Notes under the pieces: generated by a model
Told to the model about the DNA's origin: nothing
Databases searched by the model: none
Seen by the model: the letters and a program-made list of their open reading frames with translations, nothing else
Assembly (NCBI RefSeq): GCF_002250505.1
Contig: NZ_NJGY01000004.1
Span: 59,453 to 123,452 of the forward strand
Origin: Janthinobacterium sp. PC23-8
GTDB taxonomy: Bacteria > Pseudomonadota > Gammaproteobacteria > Burkholderiales > Burkholderiaceae_D
Direction of reading: 5' to 3'
Length of the DNA stretch: 64,000 nt
Translations under genes and position numbers: made by a program
Part shown: one piece after another, positions 55,605 to 64,000 of the stretch
Layout: the number at the start of each line of letters is the position of its first letter
Position numbering within the stretch: position 1 is the first letter of the stretch

Positions 55605-57347
55605 TCAGAAGGTGGTCTTGACGGTCATGGCGATGAAACCCCGGTCCTTTAACAGCGTACTGAGGCCGTTGACCGACGTCACCTGAGTCGTTCCCGGCAC
55701 CACGCCCGGACCTTCCGTGACATGGCCAAAATAATCGACATACTTGATATCGATGCGATACTTCGCGTCAATATCGAATGCCAGACCGACGCTGTAGCTG
55801 CCATTGTCCTCGTTGCCCCCCAATTGCACCGGAGCGTTGCCACGCAAGGTACGCGAATAGGACAAGGGCGCGAAGACATCGACGCCCGGGAACACTTGCA
55901 GCCAGCTTGGTGTGAAATTGATCGCCAGCCCGGTCGAGTCGCGATTGGCGCAGCCATCCGACTTGTCCTTGAAGCGGGTGCCAAGCGCCGCCTTGCGGTC
56001 CGCATTGCACACACCGTAGCCCAGGCCAAAATACATATCCTGGTTGGCCGTGAGCTTGTTGAGGCGCACATAGGTGACCTCAGCGGCCCAGCTGGCAGCG
56101 TCGAACAACGGCGTATTGCCGATGACACCGACGGCGTTGATCAATGCATGAAAGGTGTTGCCGCGGGCTTGGTAGGTATTGCCGATCAAGCTCGGCTCCC
56201 CATGCGGGAACAGCAATGGAGTCAAGGCGGGCGCGCCGCCGGCAAAGCCCAGCGTCTGCGCGACCAGCGGCATATTGGTGCGGTAAGAAGCTTCCATGCC
56301 GACGCTGAGATCGCCAATTTGCTTGGCCAGGCTCAGGCCATACAGGTTGATCCCCTCCCCGAAGTAATCACCATAGCGGGTGCCGCCGGTCACCAGCATC
56401 CCCGGGATCTTGTCCGTCACCCTGCGATAGTAGAGGCCTGCCGTACCATCGAGCCAGGCCGGCGACCAGCGCGCATTCACCCCCCAGTCGCCCGCCTTCT
56501 TCGGTTCCCTGGCGTGGGTGTTAATCAGGGTCGCGCTGGCGCGGTCGCTACCGTACAGGAAAAAGTCGGCCGGCCCCAGATAGGTGCCGCCCTCGGGCAT
56601 GCGCGTTGCGCCCCAATCAAAGAAATACTGGGCGCCAAGTGTCAACTCGTTCGATGCGACCAGCTGGGCAGAGAGCTGGTTCAAGGGGCGAAACAGCTCC
56701 TTGGCCTCAACGCCGGGGGTGGCGAATCCTTTAGCCAAATCGAGTGGCGCCTGGGAATAGTTAATGCCGTGCACTGCCGAGAACAGTGACTCGCCCCAGT
56801 AGACGGTGTGACGCCCCAGCTTGAGCGCCAGCGGACTGCCGCCGATGTCAAAGGTGCCGAAAATGAAGGCGTCGAGCCATTCGCCCGAAGGACCGCGGTA
56901 ATAGCGCTTCGTATAGTTGCTGTATTGGTCGCCAATATAGCTGCCCGCAATGCTCGCGGGCAAATCCGGATTGCGCTTCGAACTGGTGTTCGAATATGCA
57001 TTGTCATACCACCCTGCCGCGCTGACCCGAAAGCCATACCGCTGGCGCCATGTGAAATCAAATTCACTCAGAAGATCAACACGATTGGTAACGATGTCAC
57101 CGCGATTGAATTTGTACTCACTCTCATCGAAATTGGGATTGTTGCCAATTGCGGTGCGCTGGTCGGCACGCACACCGAGGTTGTAGCGCACCGTGTTATC
57201 CCACCGCATCGAGATATCAGGATTGTCGGACGGGATTTCCACGGCCTGCGCCGCCCCACCGATCCCCGCTCCCGCCGCCAATGCCAGCAGCAAACGGCGC
57301 ATATCCAGGGCGCCGGACGTATTGCAGCCCAAAGAATTATTTGACAT
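55605..57347 (-). CDS. DUF1302 family outer-membrane barrel
   Basis: The protein has 580 residues with a signal peptide (residues about 1-34, GAGIGGAAQAVEIP). Alternating beta strands follow and the protein ends in Phe (FIAMTVKTTF). DUF1302 blocks include RWDNTVRYNLGVRADQRTA, GDIVTNRVDLLSEFDFTW and KLGRHTVYWGESLFSAVHG. Probably a porin-like entry route for a hydrophobic compound (inference). GGAGGAG stands directly before ATG 57347. It heads the four-gene operon and operator copy 11 is about 120 bases upstream. Confidence 0.9.
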   Translation of the reverse strand: MSNNSLGCNTSGALDMRRLLLALAAGAGIGGAAQAVEIPSDNPDISMRWDNTVRYNLGVRADQRTAIGNNPNFDESEYKFNRGDIVTNRVDLLSEFDFTWRQRYGFRVSAAGWYDNAYSNTSSKRNPDLPASIAGSYIGDQYSNYTKRYYRGPSGEWLDAFIFGTFDIGGSPLALKLGRHTVYWGESLFSAVHGINYSQAPLDLAKGFATPGVEAKELFRPLNQLSAQLVASNELTLGAQYFFDWGATRMPEGGTYLGPADFFLYGSDRASATLINTHAREPKKAGDWGVNARWSPAWLDGTAGLYYRRVTDKIPGMLVTGGTRYGDYFGEGINLYGLSLAKQIGDLSVGMEASYRTNMPLVAQTLGFAGGAPALTPLLFPHGEPSLIGNTYQARGNTFHALINAVGVIGNTPLFDAASWAAEVTYVRLNKLTANQDMYFGLGYGVCNADRKAALGTRFKDKSDGCANRDSTGLAINFTPSWLQVFPGVDVFAPLSYSRTLRGNAPVQLGGNEDNGSYSVGLAFDIDAKYRIDIKYVDYFGHVTEGPGVVPGTTQVTSVNGLSTLLKDRGFIAMTVKTTF

Positions 57348-57460
57348 GTCTCCTCCAGTTTTTATTAATTTTCATTTTCAGTGCCATTTGAATGGCATCT
57401 GCCCTCCCGCTGGCGCATTGCGCTGACCATCGACCGACAGTCGCCGCACGGCGCCTCCCA

Positions 57461-57490
57461 GCAATAGACCGTCGCGTCGGTCTATGTGAA
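57461..57490 (-). promoter_or_regulatory. Promoter of the DUF1302 operon
   Basis: On the minus strand TTCACA (57490-57485), an 18-base spacer and a weak TATTGC (57466-57461). The operator lies in the spacer. Confidence 0.4.
57465..57484. promoter_or_regulatory. TetR-type operator copy 11 (20-base palindrome)
   Basis: The longest match in the set: arms TAGACCGTCG and CGTCGGTCTA pair with a single mismatch. Core CCGTCGCGTCGG is 57469-57480. Confidence 0.75.
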
Positions 57491-57628
57491 GAATAGCAGA
57501 CAAACCGACTCGACAGACTATCTTTAGTACAAATTAATTCCTTGCTTTTTTCGCCGCGCCATCCTGTCGTCAAGCGGCATCGCCCGTTGGTACGATGACA
57601 GCAGCACGCGTCATGCAATCGGGCCGGA

Positions 57629-59188
57629 TTAATTGACCTTGCGCACGTGTTGCTTCCAGAACTGTTCCCGCAAAAGATGCTTTTGCAGTTTGCCGGCTGC
57701 CGACATCGGCAATTCGCATGCGAAATCCACGCTGCGGGGACACTTGTAGCCAGCGATCAAGGTCTTGCAATGATCAATCAGTTCCGCCGCCACCAGCTGT
57801 ACGTGTTGATGCAACACCACCACGGCATGCACGCTCTCCCCCCAGCGTTCATCGGGTATCCCGATCACGGCGCACTGTGCCACGTACGGATGACTCGCAA
57901 TTGCCTTTTCGACTTCAGCCGAATACACGTTCTCGCCACCGGACACGATCATGTCCTTGACCCGATCGACAATGTAGATGAATCCTTCGTCATCCATATA
58001 CGCCAGATCCCCGGTGTGTATCCACCCCTTGCGCACTGTCGCCGCCATATCGGCGGGCCGATTCCAATAACCGAGCATTGCCGTTGCACCGCGCGCCACA
58101 ATCTCTCCGACCTGGCCTCTCGGCAATTCTTCGCCAGCGGCATCGACCACCGCCACTTCCGACATCACTGCGGCATACCCCGCCGAACCGAGTCTGTCGG
58201 GGTGGCACGCTTGCCTGCCGTGGTATCGGGCCGGCAGAAACGTGACGCACCCACTGAGCTCGGTCATGCCAAATCCTTGCATCAGGCGCAGATCGGGCAA
58301 CGCCTCCATCAATCGATCCTGCAGCGCCGGCGAGATGGGCGCTCCGCCATACACCACATGTTTGAAACTTGCCAGATTGAAGTCGGCCCGCTGTGGATGG
58401 TCCAGGATCATCTGGATCATCGTCGGCACGATCAGCGTGTCGGTCACCTGTTCGCGCTCGATCAGCGCCATCGCCGCGCGCGGCTCAAACGAAGGCAGAA
58501 ATACGTGGGTGCCGCCCTTCGCCAGCTGTGACCACATGCCGAGCGCACCGGCCAGATGAAACAGCGGCGCGGCATGGAGCGAAATGGCGCCAGGCCCCTG
58601 GTCCGCCGCGATGCGGTTGATCACCGCTGCACCAATACTGCCGTGGCTGAGCATCACTCCTTTTGGAAAGCCGGTCGTACCACCCGTATAAAAAATGCCG
58701 GCCAGGTCATCGTCGCAGCGAAATGCATCCTCGATCGGCGCCGAATCGCGCACCAGGTCCTCATACGCATGCATGCCCGACGGCGTCGCGCCATCGCCCA
58801 TATAGATGACGTGGCGTAACGTTGATGCGCTGGCGCGCAGCCGTATCCCCATGGCGCAAAACGCTTCGTCGACCAGCAGTATCGTGGCCGCGCAGTCATC
58901 GAGTGAAAATAGAATTTCCTTTTCACTCCAGCGCGTATTGACCGGGTTGACTGCGGCGCCGGCCCAGAACACGGCCAGCTGGGATTCGAGGTAGCGGTCG
59001 CAGTTGAGCGACAACAGCGCCACCCGATCATCCCTGTCCACGCCGAGAAGCTTCAATCCGCCTGCCAGCCGCGCCACCCGCTGGCCCAGTTCCGCATAGC
59101 TCACGCGGCGCTCATTGAATATCGTCGCGGTACACCGCGGTGCATGCCGCATCGCGCGATGCAGGTGTATCGTCAGGCTGCCAGCCAT
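57629..59188 (-). CDS. Acyl-CoA ligase (AMP-binding), fourth of four
   Basis: The protein has 519 residues: A3 IFYTGGTTGFPKGVMLSHG, A5 GFGMTELSGCV, A8 VDRVKDMIVSGGENVYSAEV and the lid lysine in AAGKLQKHLLR. Its layout is very close to the ligase at 52520, so the two may be paralogues for related acids. ATG 59188 has AGGAAAC upstream. It is the last gene of a minus-strand run that enters the window at 64000: dehydrogenase, CoA-transferase, two acyl-CoA dehydrogenases, hydratase, ligase. Confidence 0.9.
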   Translation of the reverse strand: MAGSLTIHLHRAMRHAPRCTATIFNERRVSYAELGQRVARLAGGLKLLGVDRDDRVALLSLNCDRYLESQLAVFWAGAAVNPVNTRWSEKEILFSLDDCAATILLVDEAFCAMGIRLRASASTLRHVIYMGDGATPSGMHAYEDLVRDSAPIEDAFRCDDDLAGIFYTGGTTGFPKGVMLSHGSIGAAVINRIAADQGPGAISLHAAPLFHLAGALGMWSQLAKGGTHVFLPSFEPRAAMALIEREQVTDTLIVPTMIQMILDHPQRADFNLASFKHVVYGGAPISPALQDRLMEALPDLRLMQGFGMTELSGCVTFLPARYHGRQACHPDRLGSAGYAAVMSEVAVVDAAGEELPRGQVGEIVARGATAMLGYWNRPADMAATVRKGWIHTGDLAYMDDEGFIYIVDRVKDMIVSGGENVYSAEVEKAIASHPYVAQCAVIGIPDERWGESVHAVVVLHQHVQLVAAELIDHCKTLIAGYKCPRSVDFACELPMSAAGKLQKHLLREQFWKQHVRKVN

Positions 59189-59247
59189 AATCGCAGTTTC
59201 CTCAGTTGACCACTCGTTGACGTCGATAAGTGCATGAATATGGGCCG

Positions 59248-60039
59248 CTACTCGAACCGGGGCGGGCGCTTTTCGATGAAGGCGGCGACGGCCTCTTCAT
59301 GCTGCGACGTTTTGTGGGCCATTGCCTGAAACGCCGCCGACAACTCCAGCAGCGTGTCGAGCCGCACATGCTGGCCCTCTCGCAGCAGGCGTTTCGTCAG
59401 GCGCAGCGTCGGCCCCGGGTTGGCCGCGATGCGGGCGGCCAGCGCCCGCGCTGCGGCCATCAATTGGTCCTCTGGCACGACTTGGCTCACCAGGCCGCAT
59501 GCCAGCGCCGCCTGGGCGTCGACGGCGTCGCCCGTAAATGACATCTCGGCCGCCTTTGAGGCGCCTACAATGCGCGGCAACAACCAGGCGCCGCCATCGC
59601 CCGGCACAATGCCGACCTTGATGAAGCTCTCGGCAAACTTCGCGCTCTCGGAGGCGATCCGAATGTCGCACATGCAGGCGAGGTCGCAACCGGCGCCGAT
59701 TGCCGCGCCATTGACCGCGGCGATGGTCGGCACTTCCAGGTTATACAGGGCCAGCGGCAAGCGCTGAATGCCATGGCGGTATTCGTCGCGAATCGGCATG
59801 GGCGCTATCGCATCACGCGAATAGCGTTGCATGTCCTTGACGTTGCCTCCAGAACAGAACGCGGCGCCGGCGCCCGTGATGATGACCACCTTGATGGTCG
59901 GATCGGCCTCGATCTGCTGGCATGCAGCCAGGAACTCCGCAATCGCGGTATTGCCGGTCAGCGGATTGCGGTTCTCCGGCTGGTTCATCGTGAGCGTCAT
60001 GACAGCCCCGTCACGCTCGCATTTCAAGAATTTTTCCAT
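59248..60039 (-). CDS. Enoyl-CoA hydratase/isomerase family protein
   Basis: A crotonase-fold protein of 263 residues with AFCSGGNVKDMQRYSR and NGAAIGAGCDLACMCD. The second block, AESFIKVGIVPGDGGAWLLP, has no Glu at the hydratase position but has the Asp of the PGDGG loop, as in isomerase-type crotonases. Double-bond isomerisation is therefore as likely as hydration. ATG 60039 follows TTGGAG; a short extension to 60051 is possible. It starts 15 bases after the small acyl-CoA dehydrogenase subunit gene. Confidence 0.85.
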   Translation of the reverse strand: MEKFLKCERDGAVMTLTMNQPENRNPLTGNTAIAEFLAACQQIEADPTIKVVIITGAGAAFCSGGNVKDMQRYSRDAIAPMPIRDEYRHGIQRLPLALYNLEVPTIAAVNGAAIGAGCDLACMCDIRIASESAKFAESFIKVGIVPGDGGAWLLPRIVGASKAAEMSFTGDAVDAQAALACGLVSQVVPEDQLMAAARALAARIAANPGPTLRLTKRLLREGQHVRLDTLLELSAAFQAMAHKTSQHEEAVAAFIEKRPPRFE

Positions 60040-60054
60040 ACAACACTCCAATTA

Positions 60055-61098
60055 TCAGATAGGGGTCGTCGCGTGCCGATGCGCGAGATTTTTTTGAATA
60101 AACTGCAGCGCCGTGTCCTGCGCCTCCAGCACGCACTGGCCCAGCTTGGCGTTCCAGAACGACTCGCTGCCGTATTGCATGCGCCATTCATGCAGCCGCC
60201 GCGTGTAGAGCTGCAAGTCATATTCTTCTGTCACGCCGATGGCACCATGCACCGAATGGCTCAAGGCGGCGACGATGACTGCGGCCTCGCTGGTGCGCGC
60301 CTTGGCCACGGCGGCGCGCAGCGGATCGACGTGCGTATCGCCGCTCGCCAGGCCGAGCAAGGCGGCACTGCGCGCGGCAAACGTCTGTTCCGCCATCACG
60401 CTGATTTGCTGCTGAATGATCTGGAGCTTGCTGATCGGCTTGCCAAATTGCGAGCGCTCATTGGCATACGCGATCGTCATCTCGGTGAGTTTTTCCATGG
60501 CGCCGGCCATCTGCGCCGCCATCAGCGCGCCACCGATCGCCTGCCAATCGCAAGCCATCACTTGCCCGTGGCGGGACAACTCGATAGCCTGCTCCGGCAA
60601 GGTGTGCCACACCGCACTGGCCATCAGACTGCCGTGTCCCCCCGCCGGTATCCGCTCGGCCGCAGCGAGCGGCATCAACCAATCGTCGCCGGCGATGTTG
60701 AGCAGAACCCAGTCGGCGACAGCGCCATACGGCACGTTCGATGCCGTCACCGTGCGCGCGCTGTCCGTGTCCGTCCATGACACTTGCGACGCAATGCTGA
60801 TCGAGCCGCTTGGAGACGCGATGCCGGCGGCACCGAGCGCCGCGCGCACCACCATCGTCTGGGCCAACGGCAGCGGCATGGCATGGCGCCCGCAGCACAG
60901 GACGAGGGGCGCAACGTCGGCCATGCACAGGCCGGCGCCGTCCTGCTCGACCACGACCAGGGCGTCGACAAATCCCGATTCCAGCATTTCCTGCCACAGC
61001 CTGTCAGCCGATTCACCGGCCTCGATGGCGCGAACCTGATGTGCAGTGCAATGACCTGAAAGAAATTGATCAAATGATTCAGTTAATAACGCATCCAT
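60055..61098 (-). CDS. Acyl-CoA dehydrogenase, short partner subunit
   Basis: A 347-residue protein with the dehydrogenase fold. The flavin loop is degenerate, with no recognisable EPxAGSD motif, while the C-terminal domain is kept (AYANERSQFGKPISKLQIIQ and HGAIGVTEEYDLQLYTRR). The usual catalytic-Glu motif is missing at the end. This pattern is known from heteromeric acyl-CoA dehydrogenases (ChsE1/E2 type in actinobacteria), in which two different chains build each active site. The larger partner lies 19 bases upstream. A stand-alone enzyme is unlikely. Confidence 0.83.
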   Translation of the reverse strand: MDALLTESFDQFLSGHCTAHQVRAIEAGESADRLWQEMLESGFVDALVVVEQDGAGLCMADVAPLVLCCGRHAMPLPLAQTMVVRAALGAAGIASPSGSISIASQVSWTDTDSARTVTASNVPYGAVADWVLLNIAGDDWLMPLAAAERIPAGGHGSLMASAVWHTLPEQAIELSRHGQVMACDWQAIGGALMAAQMAGAMEKLTEMTIAYANERSQFGKPISKLQIIQQQISVMAEQTFAARSAALLGLASGDTHVDPLRAAVAKARTSEAAVIVAALSHSVHGAIGVTEEYDLQLYTRRLHEWRMQYGSESFWNAKLGQCVLEAQDTALQFIQKNLAHRHATTPI

Positions 61099-61117
61099 AC
61101 TATTTTTTCCTGGTCGA

Positions 61118-62269
61118 TTATCGGAGGCCGAGTCCGCGGGCTATCATGCCGCGCAAAATCTCGCGGGTTCCACCCCGCAAAGAAAACGTCGGTGCCACTT
61201 GGGTCAAATAGGCCAGGGTCGCAAGCAATGGCGCATCGGCGCCGGCATCGGGCAGCGCCCCCAGCGCGTCGGCAATCAGGGACGGCACGCTTTGTTCGAA
61301 TTCGGTGCCAAGGTCCTTCACCAACGCCGCTTCCACCACCGGGCTATCGCCATTGGCCAGCTTGCTGGTGACAGAAATCGACATTTCACGCAAGACGGCC
61401 AAATGGCTGATGAAACGGCCCATCAGCCGCACATTGGCGCTGTCGCGTGGCGCCGCCTTGCGCAGATAGTTCAACCATTCGTCGAGCAGGACAATGCTGG
61501 AATAGAGGCGTTCCGGACCGCTGCGCTCGAACGCCAGTTCGGCCGTCACCTGTTCCCAGCCAGCGCCTTCGGCCCCGATCAAGGCGTGTTCATCGAGTTC
61601 CACATCGTCGAAGAAGATTTCAGAGAAATGGGCGTCTCCGGCCAGGTCGCGTATCGGCCGCACCGATACACCCGGTGCGGCAAGATCGACGATAAATTGG
61701 GACAAACCCTTTTGCCGGTCGGCAGGCGAGCCCGAGGTACGCACCAGCACGATCACATAATGCGAATGCGGTGCATTGGTGGTCCAGATCTTGCGCCCGT
61801 TGAGCTTCCAGCCAGCGGCGGTTGGTTCGGCGCGGCTGCCCACGCTGGCCAGGTCCGATCCGGCATTGGGTTCGCTCATGCCGATGCAGAAAAACGCTTC
61901 CGCCTTGCAGATCTTGGGGAGATAGAACTGCTTTTGCGTTTCCGTGCCGTACTTCGCAATCAAAGGCCCGCTTTGCCTGTCGGCGATCCAGTGCGCCGAC
62001 ACCGGCGCGCCCGCAGCGAGCAGTTCTTCGACCACCACGAAGCGGGCAAAATGCCCGCGCGCCTGGCCGCCGTATTGCGTGGGCAAGGTCATGCCGAGCC
62101 AACCGCGATCGGCAAGCTGCCGGCTGAAAGCGGCATCGAAGCCCAGCCAGGTACGCGCCCTGACCTCGGGCGCCACGTCTTTCATGGCGGTGGCGAGAAA
62201 CGCCCGCACCGGGGCACGCAAGGCCTCGTCGGCGGCGGGAATGGTTGCCAAAGGCAGTACACTGATCAT
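61118..62269 (-). CDS. Acyl-CoA dehydrogenase, larger partner subunit
   Basis: The protein has 383 residues with flavin/substrate loops FFCIGMSEPNAGSDLASVG and KLNGRKIWTTNAPHSHYV and the closing RGGTREILRGMIARGL. It resembles FadE-type subunits that pair with a shorter chain. It would dehydrogenate an acyl-CoA with a bulky or branched chain. The ATG overlaps the CoA-transferase stop as ATGA, and the next gene in the operon encodes the presumed partner subunit. Confidence 0.88.
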   Translation of the reverse strand: MISVLPLATIPAADEALRAPVRAFLATAMKDVAPEVRARTWLGFDAAFSRQLADRGWLGMTLPTQYGGQARGHFARFVVVEELLAAGAPVSAHWIADRQSGPLIAKYGTETQKQFYLPKICKAEAFFCIGMSEPNAGSDLASVGSRAEPTAAGWKLNGRKIWTTNAPHSHYVIVLVRTSGSPADRQKGLSQFIVDLAAPGVSVRPIRDLAGDAHFSEIFFDDVELDEHALIGAEGAGWEQVTAELAFERSGPERLYSSIVLLDEWLNYLRKAAPRDSANVRLMGRFISHLAVLREMSISVTSKLANGDSPVVEAALVKDLGTEFEQSVPSLIADALGALPDAGADAPLLATLAYLTQVAPTFSLRGGTREILRGMIARGLGLR

Positions 62270-63552
62270 GGCTCAAGTTCCGTACAAAAATGGTTAACGA
62301 ATTCGCGTTCGAGTGCTTCGCGGCAGTCAGGATGGGCGATGGCGATCAGGCCGCGCGCACGCGCTTTCGGCGGCGTCCCGCGTATCGGTGCGATCCCGTA
62401 TTCGGTGACGACATAGTCGATGTGTTCCGCACCGACCGTGACGGGCGTGCCGGCGCCCAGAGAGGCGACGATATTGCTATGCTGGCCATTGCGGAACGAC
62501 GAACGCAGGGCGAGGATACTGAGGCCCCGCTTGGCCTCGGTGGCGCCGGCGGCGAAGTCGGGCAGACCGCCGGGCAGCGCAATTTTCCTGCCCTGCACCT
62601 GCTCGGCATTGGCACGCCCGGACAAATCCACCTGCAGCACGCTGTTGATGGCGCAAAAGCCCTCGATTCGAGCCAAGACGGCCCGGTCATGGGTGAGCGA
62701 ACACGGGTGAAACTCGACTGCGGCATTGCAATTTAAAAAATCGTAGAAATCCTGCGTTCCAGCGGCCATCGTGGCGACGCTGACGCCTTGCCGCTCGCGC
62801 TTGCTGGAATTGTCGATCACGCCGCTTTCGATCAGGGGCCGCACCGCCGCCGTCACAATGCCGCTGTGCAGGCCCAAATGCCGCAAATGGCCAACCTTGG
62901 CCAAGACCATGTCCGGCAGGGCGCCTATGCCGATCTGCAAGACGGCGCCGTCGCGCAGCAACGATGCGACATGCTCGGCAATTCGACCGTCGACCGTGTC
63001 CCCTGCCGCAGCGAGCACGGTTTGCGGCGCCTCGATCGCGTCCACGAACCAGTCGATGGCATCGACATGCACGCGCGTATCGCCGCAGGTGTGCGGCATC
63101 GCGGGGTTGACCTCCGCGATAACGCGTGGCTGGCGCCGCAACGCAGCGTGCATATAGTCGACCGAGACGCCGAGCGACACATAGCCGGCGGCGTCGGGCG
63201 GCGACACCTGCAACAGCAACAGGTCGACCGCGCAGCGGCGCTGCGCAAACAGATTCGGGATGGCCGACAATGCATGGCGCTGCGCCGTCACGCGCCCGGC
63301 ATTGAATGCCTCGCGCAGTCCGCGGCCGGGAAAAAAGGTGTTGAGATGCAGGTGCCGCGCCGGCGCTGGCGCCGCATACGGGGAATCGCCCATCGGCATC
63401 AAGGTATGCACCAGCACGCCGTCCATGAACGGCGCGCTGGCGGCCAACTCGCTGGCCAGGCGCTTCGGTTCCGCGCAGGCGGAATGGATCACGATCGATT
63501 TGCCGGCACCAAGATCGGCGAAATGAGCGGCAACATCGTGCAGATATTTCAT
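62266..63552 (-). CDS. Acetyl-CoA hydrolase/CoA-transferase family protein
   Basis: A 428-residue protein with LHLNTFFPGRGLREAF and LLQVSPPDAAGYVSLGVSVD, then DGAVLQIGIGALPDMV and VTEYGIAPIRG near the end. These match the acetyl-CoA hydrolase/4-hydroxybutyrate CoA-transferase family. In the stretch INSVLQVDLSGRANAE, Gln307 stands where, as I recall, many CoA-transferases of this family have the glutamate that forms the acyl intermediate; this needs an alignment. The role may be to recycle CoA from a product acid. ATG 63552 has AAGGGG upstream. Confidence 0.85.
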   Translation of the reverse strand: MKYLHDVAAHFADLGAGKSIVIHSACAEPKRLASELAASAPFMDGVLVHTLMPMGDSPYAAPAPARHLHLNTFFPGRGLREAFNAGRVTAQRHALSAIPNLFAQRRCAVDLLLLQVSPPDAAGYVSLGVSVDYMHAALRRQPRVIAEVNPAMPHTCGDTRVHVDAIDWFVDAIEAPQTVLAAAGDTVDGRIAEHVASLLRDGAVLQIGIGALPDMVLAKVGHLRHLGLHSGIVTAAVRPLIESGVIDNSSKRERQGVSVATMAAGTQDFYDFLNCNAAVEFHPCSLTHDRAVLARIEGFCAINSVLQVDLSGRANAEQVQGRKIALPGGLPDFAAGATEAKRGLSILALRSSFRNGQHSNIVASLGAGTPVTVGAEHIDYVVTEYGIAPIRGTPPKARARGLIAIAHPDCREALEREFVNHFCTELEP

Positions 63553-63583
63553 TTTTATCAACCCCTTGAAATGGCCGGGCGCA

Positions 63584-64000
63584 TTACTTCTGCGGGTAGG
63601 TGTAGAAGCCCTTGCCAGACTTCTTTCCCCAAGTGCCGCGCTCGTACATTTGCTTGAGTATCGGGTTCGGTTTGGCACTCTCGACGCCAGTCTCGAGGTA
63701 CTCGTCCATCCGGGCAAGATAGGACACGTCGATGCCGGTCGCGTCGAGCAGGCGCAAGGGACCCATCGGATGGCCAAGCCCTTTCACCACCGCCAGGTCA
63801 ATATCTTCCGCCGTCGCATAGCCGCCTTCATAGAGGCTGATCGCTTCGCGCGTCAGCGCACGGAAAATCCGGTTCACGATAAAGCCCGGAATCTCTTTGC
63901 GCATCAAGACCGGCGCCTTGCCGATGGCCCGGCAAAATTCCATCGCCGCGTCAATCACCTGTTCCGACACGGCCGGATGGACCACCACCTCGACCAGTTC
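63584..64000 (-). CDS. 3-hydroxyacyl-CoA dehydrogenase (partial, runs off window end)
   Basis: The C-terminal 138 residues are visible. They contain the helical dimerisation domain of 3-hydroxyacyl-CoA dehydrogenases: EIPGFIVNRIFRALTREAIS, then GHPMGPLRLLDATGIDV and the end GKKSGKGFYTYPQK. The frame is open through base 64000 (ELVEVVVHPAVSEQ at the edge), so the NAD-binding part lies outside. A stand-alone enzyme, unlike the two fusions. The CoA-transferase gene starts 31 bases after its stop. Confidence 0.9.
   Translation of the reverse strand, partial: ELVEVVVHPAVSEQVIDAAMEFCRAIGKAPVLMRKEIPGFIVNRIFRALTREAISLYEGGYATAEDIDLAVVKGLGHPMGPLRLLDATGIDVSYLARMDEYLETGVESAKPNPILKQMYERGTWGKKSGKGFYTYPQK

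Noticed and set aside
57434-57445. Twelfth operator copy (CCGACAGTCGCC)
   Set aside because: Only the left half matches the consensus and there is no dyad, so it was not counted.

Overview
The window is GC-rich and gene-dense, and it looks like a chromosome segment of a betaproteobacterium. The exosortase-B/Eps exopolysaccharide gene set, the Uup-type ABC-F protein and the MalT-like, TetR, DUF1302/DUF1329 and acyl-CoA genes suggest Burkholderiales, probably Oxalobacteraceae (Massilia/Duganella/Janthinobacterium-like). That placement is inferred from gene content, not from a marker gene.

Left part (1-10063, all minus strand): an exopolysaccharide locus of the PEP-CTERM/exosortase type. In transcription order it holds epsL (outer-membrane barrel), the undecaprenyl-phosphate glucose-1-P transferase, epsD (lipoprotein peptidyl-prolyl isomerase), epsE (SLBB export protein), epsF (chain-length determinant), epsG (BY-kinase-like), xrtB (exosortase B), epsI and a Wzx-type flippase cut by the window start. 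Next come an ABC-F ATPase (uup), tRNA-Arg(CCU) and a short transposase-like remnant.

Right part (12895-64000): about 51 kb of acyl-CoA catabolism. It has four acyl-CoA ligases, four acyl-CoA dehydrogenases (two forming a probable heterodimer), two hydratase/dehydrogenase fusions each beside a thiolase, four stand-alone enoyl-CoA hydratase/isomerases and a FadH-type dienoyl-CoA reductase. It also has an alpha-methylacyl-CoA racemase homologue, a CoA-transferase, a dedicated ETF pair, quinone and nitronate flavoenzymes, a chemoreceptor, a MalT-like LuxR regulator and a TetR regulator. An RND/YCF48 pair and a DUF1302/DUF1329 pair probably handle a lipophilic substrate at the envelope. A cytochrome P450 overlaps a true BioF homologue, and bioB lies 6 kb further on.

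The most striking observation is a repeated palindrome, consensus CCGWCGCGTCGG inside an A/T-rich flank. I found eleven copies, essentially all in the gaps before operons of this cluster. Several sit between good -35 and -10 boxes, and one lies between the TetR gene and the divergent P450-bioF pair. I infer that one TetR-family repressor (34849-35439) controls the cluster as a regulon: degradation enzymes, electron transfer, transport, chemotaxis and the P450-bioF pair. The substrate is not identifiable from sequence. The racemase and multiple ligases suggest a branched or cyclic lipophilic carboxylic acid. No steroid-ring or aromatic-ring cleavage enzymes are present in the window.
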